In this document: positions 43,096 to 53,002 of the stretch, in pieces | Position numbering within the stretch: position 1 is the stretch's first letter | Layout: each line of letters opens with the position of its first letter | Source of the DNA: Kutzneria buriramensis | Lineage (GTDB): Bacteria; Actinomycetota; Actinomycetes; Mycobacteriales; Pseudonocardiaceae | Reading direction: 5' to 3' | Assembly: GCF_003387475.1 (NCBI RefSeq) | Contig: NZ_QUNO01000008.1 | Coordinates: 124,001-188,000 of the forward strand | Length of the DNA stretch: 64,000 bases | Notes under the pieces: model-generated | The model's input: the letters and a program-made list of their open reading frames with translations, nothing else | What the model was told of the DNA's origin: nothing | The model's database searches: none | Position numbers and translations under genes: made by a program

Positions 43096-44244
43096 TTACA
43101 CGAAGGCGCTCAGCCCGGTGATCGCCCGCCCGGTCACCAGCGAGTTGATCTCCCGCGTGCCCTCGTAGGAGTAGACGGCCTCGGCGTCGGCCACGAACCG
43201 GCCGACGTTGTAGTCGAGCACGATCCCGTTGCCGCCGAGGATCTCCCGCGCCCAGCCGACGGCCTCGCGCATCCGAGAGGTGCAGAAGGCCTTGGCCAGC
43301 GACGAGTGCTCGTCCCGGTACACGCCCTCGTCCTGGAGCTGGGCCAGTCGCACGACCATGCCCAGCGAGGCGGTGACGTTGCCGAGCATCTTCACCAGCA
43401 GGTCCTGCACGAGCTGGAAGCCGGCGATCGGCTTGCCGAACTGCACCCGCTCCTTGGCGTACGCCAGCGCGAGGTCGTAGGCGCCCATCATCACGCCGAC
43501 GGACTGCCAGGCCACGCCGCCGCGGGTCTGCCGCAGAATGTCCGCGGTGTCACGGAATCCGTGTGCCTTCTGGAGCCGATTCGCCTCCGGCACACGGCAG
43601 TCGGTGAGGGTGATGTCGGCGTTCTGCACGGTGCGCAGCGCCATCTTGTGCTCGATCTTGGTCGCGACGAAACCAGGGGTTCCCTTCTCCACCACGAAAC
43701 CCTTGACCTTGTTGTCGGCCTCGTCCCGCGCCCACACCACCACCAGGTCGGCGAACGTGGCGTTGCCGATCCAGCGCTTGGCGCCGTTGAGGACCCAGGT
43801 GTCGCCGTCACGCCGGGCCGTGGTCTGGAGGCCGCCGGCGACGTCGGAGCCGCCGTTCGGCTCGGTCAGCGCGAACGCGCCGATCTTCTCCATCCGCGCC
43901 ATCGCCGGCAGCCAGCGCTCCTTCTGCTCGTCGGAGCCGCAGCGGTTGACGCTGCCCATGGCGAGTCCACTGTGGACGCCGAAGAACGTCGCGATGGACG
44001 GGTCGACGCGGTTCATCTCCATGGCCAGGAAGCCGGTCAGCAGGCTGCGCGCGCCGCGGTAGGCCAGGCCGGCGATGTCCAGCTCGGCGAAGCCCTTCAC
44101 GATCTGGTGCGGGAACTCGGCGTTGGCCCAGGACTCGTTGGCGATCGGCGCGACCTCGGCGCGGAGGAACTCCCGCGTCCTCTCGACGATCGCCTTCTCC
44201 TCGTCGGTGAGGAGGTTCTGGAAGTCGTAGAAGTCACCGGACAT
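43096..44244 (-). CDS. Acyl-CoA dehydrogenase (glutaryl-CoA dehydrogenase-like)
   Basis: A 382-residue flavoenzyme, last gene of the CoA-transferase operon. Motifs: IGAFALTEPNGGSDVAGGLQTTARR, KRWIGNATFADLVVVWARD, ERVQFGKPIAGFQLVQDLLVKML and the end EGTREINSLVTGRAITGLSAF, close to the glutaryl-CoA dehydrogenase branch. The ATG at 44244 is chosen for its AAGGAG spacing and overlaps the upstream stop by 11 bases. Confidence 0.9.
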   Translation of the reverse strand: MSGDFYDFQNLLTDEEKAIVERTREFLRAEVAPIANESWANAEFPHQIVKGFAELDIAGLAYRGARSLLTGFLAMEMNRVDPSIATFFGVHSGLAMGSVNRCGSDEQKERWLPAMARMEKIGAFALTEPNGGSDVAGGLQTTARRDGDTWVLNGAKRWIGNATFADLVVVWARDEADNKVKGFVVEKGTPGFVATKIEHKMALRTVQNADITLTDCRVPEANRLQKAHGFRDTADILRQTRGGVAWQSVGVMMGAYDLALAYAKERVQFGKPIAGFQLVQDLLVKMLGNVTASLGMVVRLAQLQDEGVYRDEHSSLAKAFCTSRMREAVGWAREILGGNGIVLDYNVGRFVADAEAVYSYEGTREINSLVTGRAITGLSAFV

Positions 44245-45115
44245 CGTCGTCACGCTCCTTGGAACTGATGATCTCGAGCTGCTGGCGGTCCCGCCGCGCG
44301 GCTCGTTCTTCGTTGGATGCCAACGGATAGACGGCCTCGGCCTGGTCGGCCAGCCGTTCCTGCACCTCCGCCGGGACGTAAGGCATGAGGTGGGACATCA
44401 TGTGCCGCAGCCCGCCGGGGCCGCCGCCGAGGTGGAAGGCCAGGAACGGCCCCACCGTCGCCCACCGCACGCCGACCGAGTTGGTGACGATGTCGTCCAG
44501 CTCGGTCATGGACACCACGCCCTGCTCGACGAGGTTCACACACTCCTCGAACAGCACGCGCTGCAAGCGGTTCGCGACGTGGCCGCGGACCTCCTTGTGG
44601 ACCACCACCGGAACCTTGCCCAGCGACAGGTAGAACTCCTTGGCCCGAGCCACTTCCCGCTCCGACGCGCCGACGAGTTCCACCAGCGGGATCAGGTGCG
44701 GCGGGTTGAACGGGTGCCCCACCACGAGCCGCCCCGGATCGGCCATCCTGGCCGACATCGACGACGGCGTGAGGCCGGAGGTGGAGGACAGGATCAGCGC
44801 CTCGGCCGGCGCGGCCTTCTCGATGGCGGCGAACAGCTCCTGCTTGAACTCCAGGCGTTCCGGGCCGTTCTCCTGCACCGCATGCACACCGCCGACGGCC
44901 TCCTCGACCGAGCCGGCGATCTCCAGGCGGGACAGGAGTTCCTCGGCCTCGCCGGCGAAACCCGGCACGGTCGGGACGAACTCGTGCACGGCGTCGCGTA
45001 CGGCTTCAGCCAGGTCCGGACGGGGATCCGTGACGCGGACGGTGTGTCCCTTGGCCAGCATCAGGGTCGTCCAGGACAGGCCGATGGTGCCGGCGCCGAC
45101 AACTGCGATCTTCAT
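44234..45115 (-). CDS. 3-hydroxyacyl-CoA dehydrogenase family protein
   Basis: A 293-residue NAD-dependent dehydrogenase: Rossmann start MKIAVVGAGTIGLSWTTLML, then AVQENGPERLEFKQELF, ILSSTSGLTPSSMS, VGHPFNPPHLIPLVELVG and HVANRLQRVLFEE with the helical C-terminal domain. This is the HAD/L-carnitine dehydrogenase-like type. It starts one base after the decarboxylase-like gene's stop. Confidence 0.9.
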   Translation of the reverse strand: MKIAVVGAGTIGLSWTTLMLAKGHTVRVTDPRPDLAEAVRDAVHEFVPTVPGFAGEAEELLSRLEIAGSVEEAVGGVHAVQENGPERLEFKQELFAAIEKAAPAEALILSSTSGLTPSSMSARMADPGRLVVGHPFNPPHLIPLVELVGASEREVARAKEFYLSLGKVPVVVHKEVRGHVANRLQRVLFEECVNLVEQGVVSMTELDDIVTNSVGVRWATVGPFLAFHLGGGPGGLRHMMSHLMPYVPAEVQERLADQAEAVYPLASNEERAARRDRQQLEIISSKERDDDVR

Positions 45116-45116
45116 G

Positions 45117-45857
45117 TCAGCGCTCCCTGAGGTAGTCGAACACCGGCGTGATGCCGGAAAGCGTGAGGTCGGTGACGATGTGGCTGGCGGAGATCACTTC
45201 CAGCACCGGCAGGTCGGCCAGCGGGGCCAGCACGTGCTGGAACAGCTGCAACCGGGCCGGTCCGGTCCAGGCCGCCTTGACCGTGATGTCGGTGATCTGG
45301 GTGCGGACCAGCTCGCAGACCCGCGGCTCGCGCTCGTAGCCGGGCACGATCTTCACCATGTACGTGGGCAGCGTGAGCTCGGCGCGGGCCTCGTCCAGAT
45401 CCATGGCGTAGTGCTTGTACCCCATGGTTCCCGTGGCAACCCGCTGCGTGCCGACGTCCAGAGTCCCTACCAGCGCGCCGGCCTCGGCGAACAGCCGGGG
45501 CGAGCCGGCCGTCTTCGGGTACGCGCTGATCTCCCGGCCGGCCACCGTCGCGGCCGTGTTGTCCAGGTACATCGCGTGCAGGTACTCGCCGCGCTCCTCA
45601 CCGAACCGGACCGGGATCACCTGGCCGGACTCGGTGTACGGGCCGAAGCTGGTGCTGTCGCCCATCTTCATCACCTCGAACCGCACCAGCGGTTCGTCGA
45701 ACTCGAGCGGCTCGGGCACGACCGCCCGCAGCGCCTCGGGATCCGTGCGGTACACGATGTTCAGGTACTCGCGGTCGGTGAACCGGGACCGGACCGGCGC
45801 CCAGGCCGGGGCGGTCAGCGGGGTCGCGAGCCGGCGGGCCACTTCCGATGCCTTCAC
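45117..45857 (-). CDS. Acetoacetate decarboxylase family protein
   Basis: A 246-residue protein. YRTDPEALRAVVPEPLEF and VAGREISAYPKTAGSPRLF match the family, with Lys in the YPK motif as the Schiff-base residue. Many such relatives have lost decarboxylation and act as hydratase/aldolases, so the chemistry is not certain. GTG 45857 is chosen for the five-base distance to AGGAGG; GTG 45860 is next to it. Confidence 0.85.
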   Translation of the reverse strand: MKASEVARRLATPLTAPAWAPVRSRFTDREYLNIVYRTDPEALRAVVPEPLEFDEPLVRFEVMKMGDSTSFGPYTESGQVIPVRFGEERGEYLHAMYLDNTAATVAGREISAYPKTAGSPRLFAEAGALVGTLDVGTQRVATGTMGYKHYAMDLDEARAELTLPTYMVKIVPGYEREPRVCELVRTQITDITVKAAWTGPARLQLFQHVLAPLADLPVLEVISASHIVTDLTLSGITPVFDYLRER

Positions 45858-45859
45858 CA

Positions 45860-47050
45860 CTACCTCCTCACCGTGACGCCGGCGTCGGCCAGCTCACGAA
45901 GCTCATCCGCGGAGTACCCGAGCTCGCCGAGCACCTCGTCGTTGTCCTGCCCCAGTCGCGGCGCGTGCCTCCGCACACTCGCAGGCGTGGCCGAGAACTG
46001 CACGGGGGAACCGATCACCCGATAGGTGCCTTCGGTGGGGTGCTCGGCGCACTCCAGCAGGCCGACCTCGGTGACGTACGGGTCCTCGGTGACGTCGTCG
46101 AGGTCGAGCACCGGGGCGAAGGGGATGCTCAGCCGGGCGCAGGCGGCCGCCCACTCGTCCGTTGTCCGCTGCGCGGCGAACTTCTCGATCAGGTCGTAGA
46201 ACGCCTCGAAGTTGGCCGCGAGGCTGGCCGAGTCGGCGAACCGCGGGTCGTGCAGCGCCTCGGTGTGGCCGACCTCGGTGAAGAAGTCGTCGATGTTGCG
46301 GCGGCTGTAGGGCAGGATGCACGCCCAGCCGTCCTTCGTGCGCACGGCGCGGTGGCCGGGGGAGAGGCTGCGCGAGAAGCCCAGCAGGCCGGCGGCCGGC
46401 TCGAAGGTGCGGCCGGCGAGGTGCTCGACCAGGTTGAACGCGAGCATCGTGTCGGTCATCGGGACCTCGACGCGCTGGCCCTCGCCGGTGCGCTGCTTGT
46501 GCACCAGGGCCGCCAGCACGGCGTAGACGATCGTCAGGCCGCTGACCTTGTCGCCGAGGATCGTCGGCATGTACGTCGGTGTGCCGGTGGCGCGGCGCAT
46601 CAGGTCGGCGGTGCCGGACGCGGCCTGCACGATCTCGTCGTAGGCGGCGCGGTCGGCCAGCGACGAGTCGCTGCGGAAGCCCTGCGCGTTGCAGTAGATG
46701 AGGCCCGGGTTGACCTCGGCCAGCTGCTCGTAGTCCAGGCCCAGCCGGTGCAGCGCGCCCGGTCGCATGTTGGTCACCAGCACGTCGGCGGTCTTGACCA
46801 GGTCGAGGAAGAGATCCTTGCCGCGCGGGTTCTTCAGGTCGATCGAGACCGCTCGCTTGTTGCGGTTGACGTTGAGGGCCAGCGAGCCCATGCCCTCGTT
46901 GCGGTACGGGGCGGCCAGCCGGCTCATGTCGCCGGCCGGCGGCTCCACCTTGATCACGTCGGCGCCCAGGTCGCCGAGGATCTGTGTGGCGTACGGACCC
47001 ATGACCACCGTCGCGAGGTCGATCACCCTGATGCCGTCCAGAGCCCCCAT
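45860..47050 (-). CDS. CaiB/BaiF family CoA transferase
   Basis: A 396-residue class III CoA transferase: LDGIRVIDLATVVMGPYATQILGDLGADVIKVEPPAGD, NRNKRAVSIDLKNPRGKDLFLDLV, PGLIYCNAQGF..., and the Asp-containing ADRAAYDEIVQAASGTADL. It should activate a carboxylic acid as its CoA ester, first step of the pathway encoded by the three following genes. The ATG at 47050 follows GGAGAG. Divergent from an IclR regulator. Confidence 0.9.
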   Translation of the reverse strand: MGALDGIRVIDLATVVMGPYATQILGDLGADVIKVEPPAGDMSRLAAPYRNEGMGSLALNVNRNKRAVSIDLKNPRGKDLFLDLVKTADVLVTNMRPGALHRLGLDYEQLAEVNPGLIYCNAQGFRSDSSLADRAAYDEIVQAASGTADLMRRATGTPTYMPTILGDKVSGLTIVYAVLAALVHKQRTGEGQRVEVPMTDTMLAFNLVEHLAGRTFEPAAGLLGFSRSLSPGHRAVRTKDGWACILPYSRRNIDDFFTEVGHTEALHDPRFADSASLAANFEAFYDLIEKFAAQRTTDEWAAACARLSIPFAPVLDLDDVTEDPYVTEVGLLECAEHPTEGTYRVIGSPVQFSATPASVRRHAPRLGQDNDEVLGELGYSADELRELADAGVTVRR

Positions 47051-47170
47051 GCTCTCCGCCTTCCCCAAAATCACTTGTCTCAGTTGTTTGCCTTACATGA
47101 ACTACTTTGCTCCCGGGCTGCGAGTTACGCAATGTGATACCGTTCTATCCATATAGGTAAGGAGGTGCTC

Positions 47171-47908
47171 GTGGCGGAGCTTCGCCCGCACCACCGGGCG
47201 GTGGACCGGATCGCGGAGATCCTGGAGGCGGTGGTCACCGAGCGATCAGGGCTGACTTTGACGCAGCTGGCGCTACGACTGCACGCACCCGTGTCATCCG
47301 TGCAGAAGCTCGTCAACGGCCTCGTCGCCGTCGGCTACCTGGAGGAGGACGACAAGCGCTTCCGCCTCGGCGCCGCCCCGTACCTGCTGGCCATGCGCTC
47401 CGGCCAGCGGCTCGTCTCGACCGTCAACCACGCCGACCTGGTGGAGTTGGCCGATCGTACGGGGCTGAGCGCGGTGCTGGCCGTGCGTACCGGCGACACC
47501 TCCGTGTACGCCGACTGGGCCGGCACCGACGATCCCTTCAACTACCTGACCGTGCAGCAACTGCGGACCCCGTTGCCCGAGACGGCAGTAGGGCGGGTCC
47601 TGCTGGCGTTCATGCCCGACCGTGAGCGGCACGAGATCGTCGCCGCCCAGTTCCCCGACGACCGCGCCGGCGCGCTGGCCGTGCTCACCGAGCTCAGCCG
47701 CGTCCGCGAAGCCGGCTATACGCTCGGCGACAGCGGCCCGATGCTCCGCGGCATCGCCTCCGTCGCCGCTCCCGTGTGGGAACAGGGCCTTGTCGTCGGT
47801 GCCGTCGCCCTGGCCGGTCCGCACGACCTCGCGGCGGACCGGCTGCCCGAGTTCGTCGAACTGCTGCTGGAGTCGCTGCGAACCTACGCTCGGCGCAGGG
47901 TGAACTGA
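47171..47908 (+). CDS. IclR family regulator
   Basis: A 245-residue regulator: winged helix (AVDRIAEILEAVVTERSGLTLTQLALRLHAPVSSVQKLVNGLVAVGYLEEDDKRFRLG) and an IclR ligand domain (LRTPLPETAVGRVLLAFM, GPMLRGIASVAAPVW). The GTG at 47171 has AAGGAGG at the right distance. It is divergent from the CoA-transferase operon, its probable target; the 120-base gap has a TACC/GGTA-ended imperfect palindrome near 47135-47157. Its 3' end overlaps the convergent hydrolase gene by 25 bases. Confidence 0.88.
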   Translation: MAELRPHHRAVDRIAEILEAVVTERSGLTLTQLALRLHAPVSSVQKLVNGLVAVGYLEEDDKRFRLGAAPYLLAMRSGQRLVSTVNHADLVELADRTGLSAVLAVRTGDTSVYADWAGTDDPFNYLTVQQLRTPLPETAVGRVLLAFMPDRERHEIVAAQFPDDRAGALAVLTELSRVREAGYTLGDSGPMLRGIASVAAPVWEQGLVVGAVALAGPHDLAADRLPEFVELLLESLRTYARRRVN

Positions 47909-48966
47909 GCGATGTCGTCGATGACGGTCTCGTCGACGTGGGATCCGTTGGGGGAGAAGAACATGTGGTCGGCGTCGGGGTAGACCCGGATCTCGGCGCG
48001 CGGCACCCGCCGCCAGCCCGGCAGGTCGTCGTCGACGGTCACCTGGTAGTCGCGGCCGCCCTGGAGCACCAGCATCGGCCGGTCGGCCTCGATGGCGGTC
48101 GCCACCTGGTCGTATTCCCTGAGCTGCAACCAATACGTCGCCGGCAGGCCGAAGGGCAGTTCGCTCGCCGGGGTGTCGGCGGTGAGGTCGGGGTCGGCGG
48201 CCCGCGCGGCCAGCCGGGTCATCGCCTCGACCTCGACGCCGAGGTGGGTGGCCACCCGCAGCGCGGCCTCCGGCATCGGGGACGTGTCGGCGGCCAGCAG
48301 CACCAGGCCCGCCACGGCCGGCGCCCACTGGGCGACTTTCGGCGCGATCTTGCCGCCGGCGCTGTGACCGGCCACGTACACGCGATCCACGTGTTCGGCA
48401 AGGAGTTCCACGCCCGCGACCGCGGCCGGCAGGTACTCCTCGACCAGGGTCGGCGCGTCGGCGGGCTTGTCGAAACGGACCGACGCGATGCCCCGGCTGC
48501 CCAACCCCCAAGCGAGATCCTTGAGGATCTTCGTCGGGCCGGCGGTCCCGTCCCGGTCGAAAAGCCCGGCGCCGCTCAGCAGCACCACGCCCACGTCGCT
48601 TCCGTTGTACGGCAACGTCAACGTGCCGGCCTGGGTCCCGACCGCGACCTCCCGCTCGGCGAACAGCTCCGGCTTCGCGTACGACGGCGGCTGCCACCGC
48701 ACCTCCGGCGACGCCAGGCGTAGCCCGTTCAGCCGGCCCTCGTCGTCGAAGGACATGCGCAGTTCGACGCTTCCGTTGAGCAGCACCGCGAACCGGTTCG
48801 GGCCGAGTTCCACCGGCTCGCCGACCGACCGCACCTCGCCGACCTCCGCGGTCCAGCCGAACCGCAGGGTGTCCGCCGACACCGCCGCCCGCAGCTCGGG
48901 CGCGAACAACTCGGTCAGCTCCTCGAATCGGCCCGCCGACGCCAGCTCCACTACCGTTCTCAACAT
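47884..48966 (-). CDS. Alpha/beta-hydrolase with N-terminal DUF3887-like domain
   Basis: A 360-residue soluble protein. Residues 1-90 (VVELASAGRFEELTELFAPELRAAV...) fit the DUF3887/NTF2-like module; the rest is a hydrolase: VGVVLLSGAGLFDRDGT, VYVAGHSAGGKIAP (nucleophile Ser), LVLQGGRDYQV (acid) and DADHMFF (His). The fold is seen in cephalosporin-C-deacetylase-like or dienelactone-hydrolase-like relatives; substrate unknown. Divergent from an ArsR-like gene 36 bases away. Confidence 0.85.
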   Translation of the reverse strand: MLRTVVELASAGRFEELTELFAPELRAAVSADTLRFGWTAEVGEVRSVGEPVELGPNRFAVLLNGSVELRMSFDDEGRLNGLRLASPEVRWQPPSYAKPELFAEREVAVGTQAGTLTLPYNGSDVGVVLLSGAGLFDRDGTAGPTKILKDLAWGLGSRGIASVRFDKPADAPTLVEEYLPAAVAGVELLAEHVDRVYVAGHSAGGKIAPKVAQWAPAVAGLVLLAADTSPMPEAALRVATHLGVEVEAMTRLAARAADPDLTADTPASELPFGLPATYWLQLREYDQVATAIEADRPMLVLQGGRDYQVTVDDDLPGWRRVPRAEIRVYPDADHMFFSPNGSHVDETVIDDIAQFTLRRA

Positions 48967-48993
48967 ATGCGAACGGTAGCATGATGTGAGAAC
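48956..48993. promoter_or_regulatory. Inverted repeat in the hydrolase/ArsR-like divergent region
   Basis: GTTCTC at 48956-48961 and GAGAAC at 48988-48993, with further pairing inward (CAACAT against ATGTG), span the 36-base gap between the two divergent start codons. It is a good candidate for the binding site of the ArsR-like protein, controlling both genes. Confidence 0.55.
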
Positions 48994-49002
48994 ATTGCAG
49001 CC

Positions 49003-49506
49003 ATGTTGGAACTGCTGGCCCACCCGGTGCGGATGCGGATCGTGCACGCCCTGCGCGGGCGGGAGCTGACCACGGGGCAGCTGTGCGAGGTGCTGCCGGA
49101 CGTCTCGAAGGCGATGGTGTACCGGCACGTCGATGCGCTCGCCGCCGGCGAGGTGCTGGAAGTGGCGGCCGAGCGGCGGGTGCGCGGCGCGGTGGAGCGG
49201 ACCTACCGGCTGCGCAACGCGGTGATCAACACCGAGGACCTGAGCAAGGACGACTATCGCCGCGGCTTCGACCTCGCGCTCGCGACCCTGCTTGCCGAGT
49301 TCACGGCGTACCTCGACCGGGACGCCGCCGATCCGACGGCCGACCTCGTCGGCTTCCGACAGCACTCGGTCTGGCTGAGCCGTCCAGAGCTGGAGGAGTT
49401 CATCGCCGAGCTGCGCGAGGTGATCGTCCCGCGGCTGCGCCAGGAGCCGGCCGACGGCCGGACCCGCTACCTGCTCAGCCCGATCCTTTTTCCCACGGAA
49501 GAGTGA
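49003..49506 (+). CDS. ArsR-like helix-turn-helix regulator
   Basis: A 167-residue protein: winged helix at residues 1-70 (MLELLAHPVRMRIVHALRGRELTTGQLCEVLPDVSKAMVYRHVDALAAGEVLEV...) with a basic wing (AERRVRGAVERTYRL), then a helical C-terminal domain. No metal-binding Cys/His cluster of classical ArsR is seen. It is divergent from the hydrolase and likely regulates it. Confidence 0.85.
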   Translation: MLELLAHPVRMRIVHALRGRELTTGQLCEVLPDVSKAMVYRHVDALAAGEVLEVAAERRVRGAVERTYRLRNAVINTEDLSKDDYRRGFDLALATLLAEFTAYLDRDAADPTADLVGFRQHSVWLSRPELEEFIAELREVIVPRLRQEPADGRTRYLLSPILFPTEE

Positions 49507-49513
49507 ACCCCGA

Positions 49514-49570
49514 ATGCAGGGAAGGACGCCTTACCCTCGCTGGACGAAGGTAAGGCGTCCTTCCCTGCAT
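49514..49570. terminator. Bidirectional terminator
   Basis: Perfect 22-base arms (containing GCAGGGAAGGACGCCTTACC and its complement) around a 13-base loop lie between the convergent ArsR-like and chitinase genes. Confidence 0.85.
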
Positions 49571-49580
49571 AGAGGTGGCG

Positions 49581-50804
<1,224 letters not shown>

Positions 50805-50912
50805 GCTGTTGCTCCCTCGGGTGCAGGAACGGATCCGGCGTTCGGGCGGCGGCGGCAAACCCTGGGCTGGACCCGTGGAAAAGGGACAAAGCGTGTGCTG
50901 GCCATCACGGTA

Positions 50913-50928
50913 GGTGGTCTGGACCACT
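50913..50928 (-). promoter_or_regulatory. DasR-responsive element (dre) upstream of the chitinase
   Basis: The 16 bases GGTGGTCTGGACCACT agree with the dre consensus AGTGGTCTAGACCACT at 14 positions and keep the two-fold symmetry. Streptomyces chitinase genes commonly carry such a site, bound by the GntR regulator DasR and released by glucosamine-6-phosphate. Its place about 110 bases before the chitinase ATG fits a promoter-proximal operator. Confidence 0.8.
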
Positions 50929-51041
50929 TGCGTCAACGGCACCGCCAGAAACGTGTTCGGCGAGGTTGGCTAACCTGTCGGGTGGCTGTATCGACCACCT
51001 GGCAAGTCCGTCCAATGAATCCGAGGAGAGCTGTACCCGTG

Positions 51042-52826
51042 ATGCGCACGCACGAGGCCGGGACGCTCCGGGCCGAGCAGGCCGGGCAGTCCGTCACCCT
51101 GACCGGGTGGGTGGCGCGCCGGCGCGATCACGGCGGCGTCATCTTCATCGACCTGCGCGACGCCTCCGGCGTGGCCCAGGTCGTGTTCCGCGAGGGCGAG
51201 ATGGCCGAGCGCGCGCACCGGCTGCGCGCCGAGTACTGCCTCAAGGTCACCGGCGAGGTCGTGCGCCGCCCCGAGGGCAACGACAACCCGGACATCGCCA
51301 CCGGCCAGATCGAGGTCACGGTCACCGAGTTCGAGGTGCTCTCCGAGGCCGCGCCGCTGCCGTTCCAGCTCGACGACAACCTGGAGGTCGGCGAGGAGGC
51401 GCGGCTGCGCCACCGCTACCTCGACCTGCGCCGCTCCGGCCCGGCCAAGGCCATCCGGATGCGCAGCCAGGCCAGCCGGATCGCCCGCCGCGTGCTGGAC
51501 GACCGCGACTTCGTCGAGATCGAGACGCCGACGCTGACCCGGTCCACGCCCGAGGGCGCCCGCGACTTCCTGGTGCCGGCGCGGCTGCAGCCCGGCTCCT
51601 GGTACGCGCTGCCGCAGTCGCCCCAGCTGTTCAAGCAGCTGCTGATGGTGGCCGGCATGGAGCGCTACTACCAGATCGCCCGCTGCTACCGGGACGAGGA
51701 CTTCCGCGCCGACCGGCAGCCCGAGTTCACCCAGCTCGACATCGAGATGAGCTTCGTCGAGCAGGACGACGTGATCGAGCTCGGCGAGGCCGTGGTCAAG
51801 GCGCTGTGGAGCGAGCTGGCCGGTCACACGATCGAGGGCCCGATCGCCCGCATGACCTACGCGGACGCGATGGCCCGCTACGGCACCGACAAGCCGGACC
51901 TGCGCTTCGGCCTGGAGCTGACCGAGCTCACCGAGTACTTCCAGGACACGCCGTTCCGCGTGTTCAAGGCCCCGTACGTGGGCGCGGTGGTCATGCCCGG
52001 CGGCGCCGACCAGCCCCGCCGCACCCTGGACGCGTGGCAGGACTGGGCCAAGCAGCGCGGCGCCAAGGGCCTCGCGTACGTGCTCGTCGCCGAGGACGGC
52101 ACGCTCGGCGGCCCGGTGGCCAAGAACCTGTCCGACACCGAGCGCGAGGGCCTGGCCAAGGCCGTCGGCGCCAACGCCGGCGACTGCATCTTCTTCGCCG
52201 CCGGCGACCCGTCGGACGCCCGCGCGCTGCTGGGCGCGGCCCGGCTGGAGATCGGCCGCCGCGTCGGCCTGATCGACGAGTCCGCCTGGTCCTTCGTCTG
52301 GGTGGTGGATGCGCCGCTGTTCGAGTCCGTGGACAAGATCGGCGACGACGTGGCGGTGGGCAGCGGCAAGTGGACCGCGGTGCACCACGCCTTCACCTCG
52401 CCCACGCCGGAGTGGATCGACCGGTTCGAGGAGGACCCGGGCAAGGCCCTGGCCTACGCCTACGACATCGTCTGCAACGGCAACGAGATCGGCGGCGGCT
52501 CCATCCGTATCCACCGCCCGGACGTGCAGAAGCGGGTGTTCGCGATCATGGGTCTCGGCGAGGCCGAGGCCGAGGAGAAGTTCGGCTTCCTGCTGGAGGC
52601 CTTCAAGTACGGCGCCCCGCCGCACGGCGGCATCGCCTTCGGCTGGGACCGCATCGTCATGTTGCTGGCCGGCGAGAGCTCGATCCGCGAGGTGATCGCG
52701 TTCCCGAAGTCCGGCGGCGGCTACGACCCGCTGACCGCCGCGCCCGCGCCGATCACCGCGCAGCAGCGCAAGGAGGCCGGCGTGGACGCCAAGCCCACCC
52801 CGAAGGGTGAGTCGGCCAAGGCGTGA
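51042..52826 (+). CDS. aspS: Aspartyl-tRNA synthetase
   Basis: A 594-residue class IIb synthetase that charges tRNA-Asp (and possibly tRNA-Asn). The anticodon-binding OB fold opens with [32 protein letters not shown]; class II motifs are RHRYLDLRR and [17 protein letters not shown] (1), [20 protein letters not shown] (2) and [15 protein letters not shown] (3); the bacterial GAD insert lies between. Starts at GTG 51039 and ATG 51015 are also possible. A hairpin terminator follows. Confidence 0.97.
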   Translation: MRTHEAGTLRAEQAGQSVTLTGWVARRRDHGGVIFIDLRDASGVAQVVFREGEMAERAHRLRAEYCLKVTGEVVRRPEGNDNPDIATGQIEVTVTEFEVLSEAAPLPFQLDDNLEVGEEARLRHRYLDLRRSGPAKAIRMRSQASRIARRVLDDRDFVEIETPTLTRSTPEGARDFLVPARLQPGSWYALPQSPQLFKQLLMVAGMERYYQIARCYRDEDFRADRQPEFTQLDIEMSFVEQDDVIELGEAVVKALWSELAGHTIEGPIARMTYADAMARYGTDKPDLRFGLELTELTEYFQDTPFRVFKAPYVGAVVMPGGADQPRRTLDAWQDWAKQRGAKGLAYVLVAEDGTLGGPVAKNLSDTEREGLAKAVGANAGDCIFFAAGDPSDARALLGAARLEIGRRVGLIDESAWSFVWVVDAPLFESVDKIGDDVAVGSGKWTAVHHAFTSPTPEWIDRFEEDPGKALAYAYDIVCNGNEIGGGSIRIHRPDVQKRVFAIMGLGEAEAEEKFGFLLEAFKYGAPPHGGIAFGWDRIVMLLAGESSIREVIAFPKSGGGYDPLTAAPAPITAQQRKEAGVDAKPTPKGESAKA

Positions 52827-52834
52827 ACCCGCCT

Positions 52835-52870
52835 CCGTCGGGGGATACCCGTTCAGGTGTCCCCCGACGG
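52835..52870. terminator. Terminator after aspS
   Basis: CCGTCGGGGGATAC pairs with GTGTCCCCCGACGG, one mismatch, with an 8-base loop, nine bases after the aspS stop. No strong T-run follows, as often in high-GC genomes. Confidence 0.75.
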
Positions 52871-53002
52871 CATTAGCCCGTTACCAAGCCGTATTCCAGC
52901 GCGGTGATGCTCGAACATGACAGCGCAGCCGACTGCTCCGGGTAGTCGATTGTGCCGATCGTGTGGACGTGCTGTGCACTCGAAGGAGTAGGGTCGGAAG
53001 GG

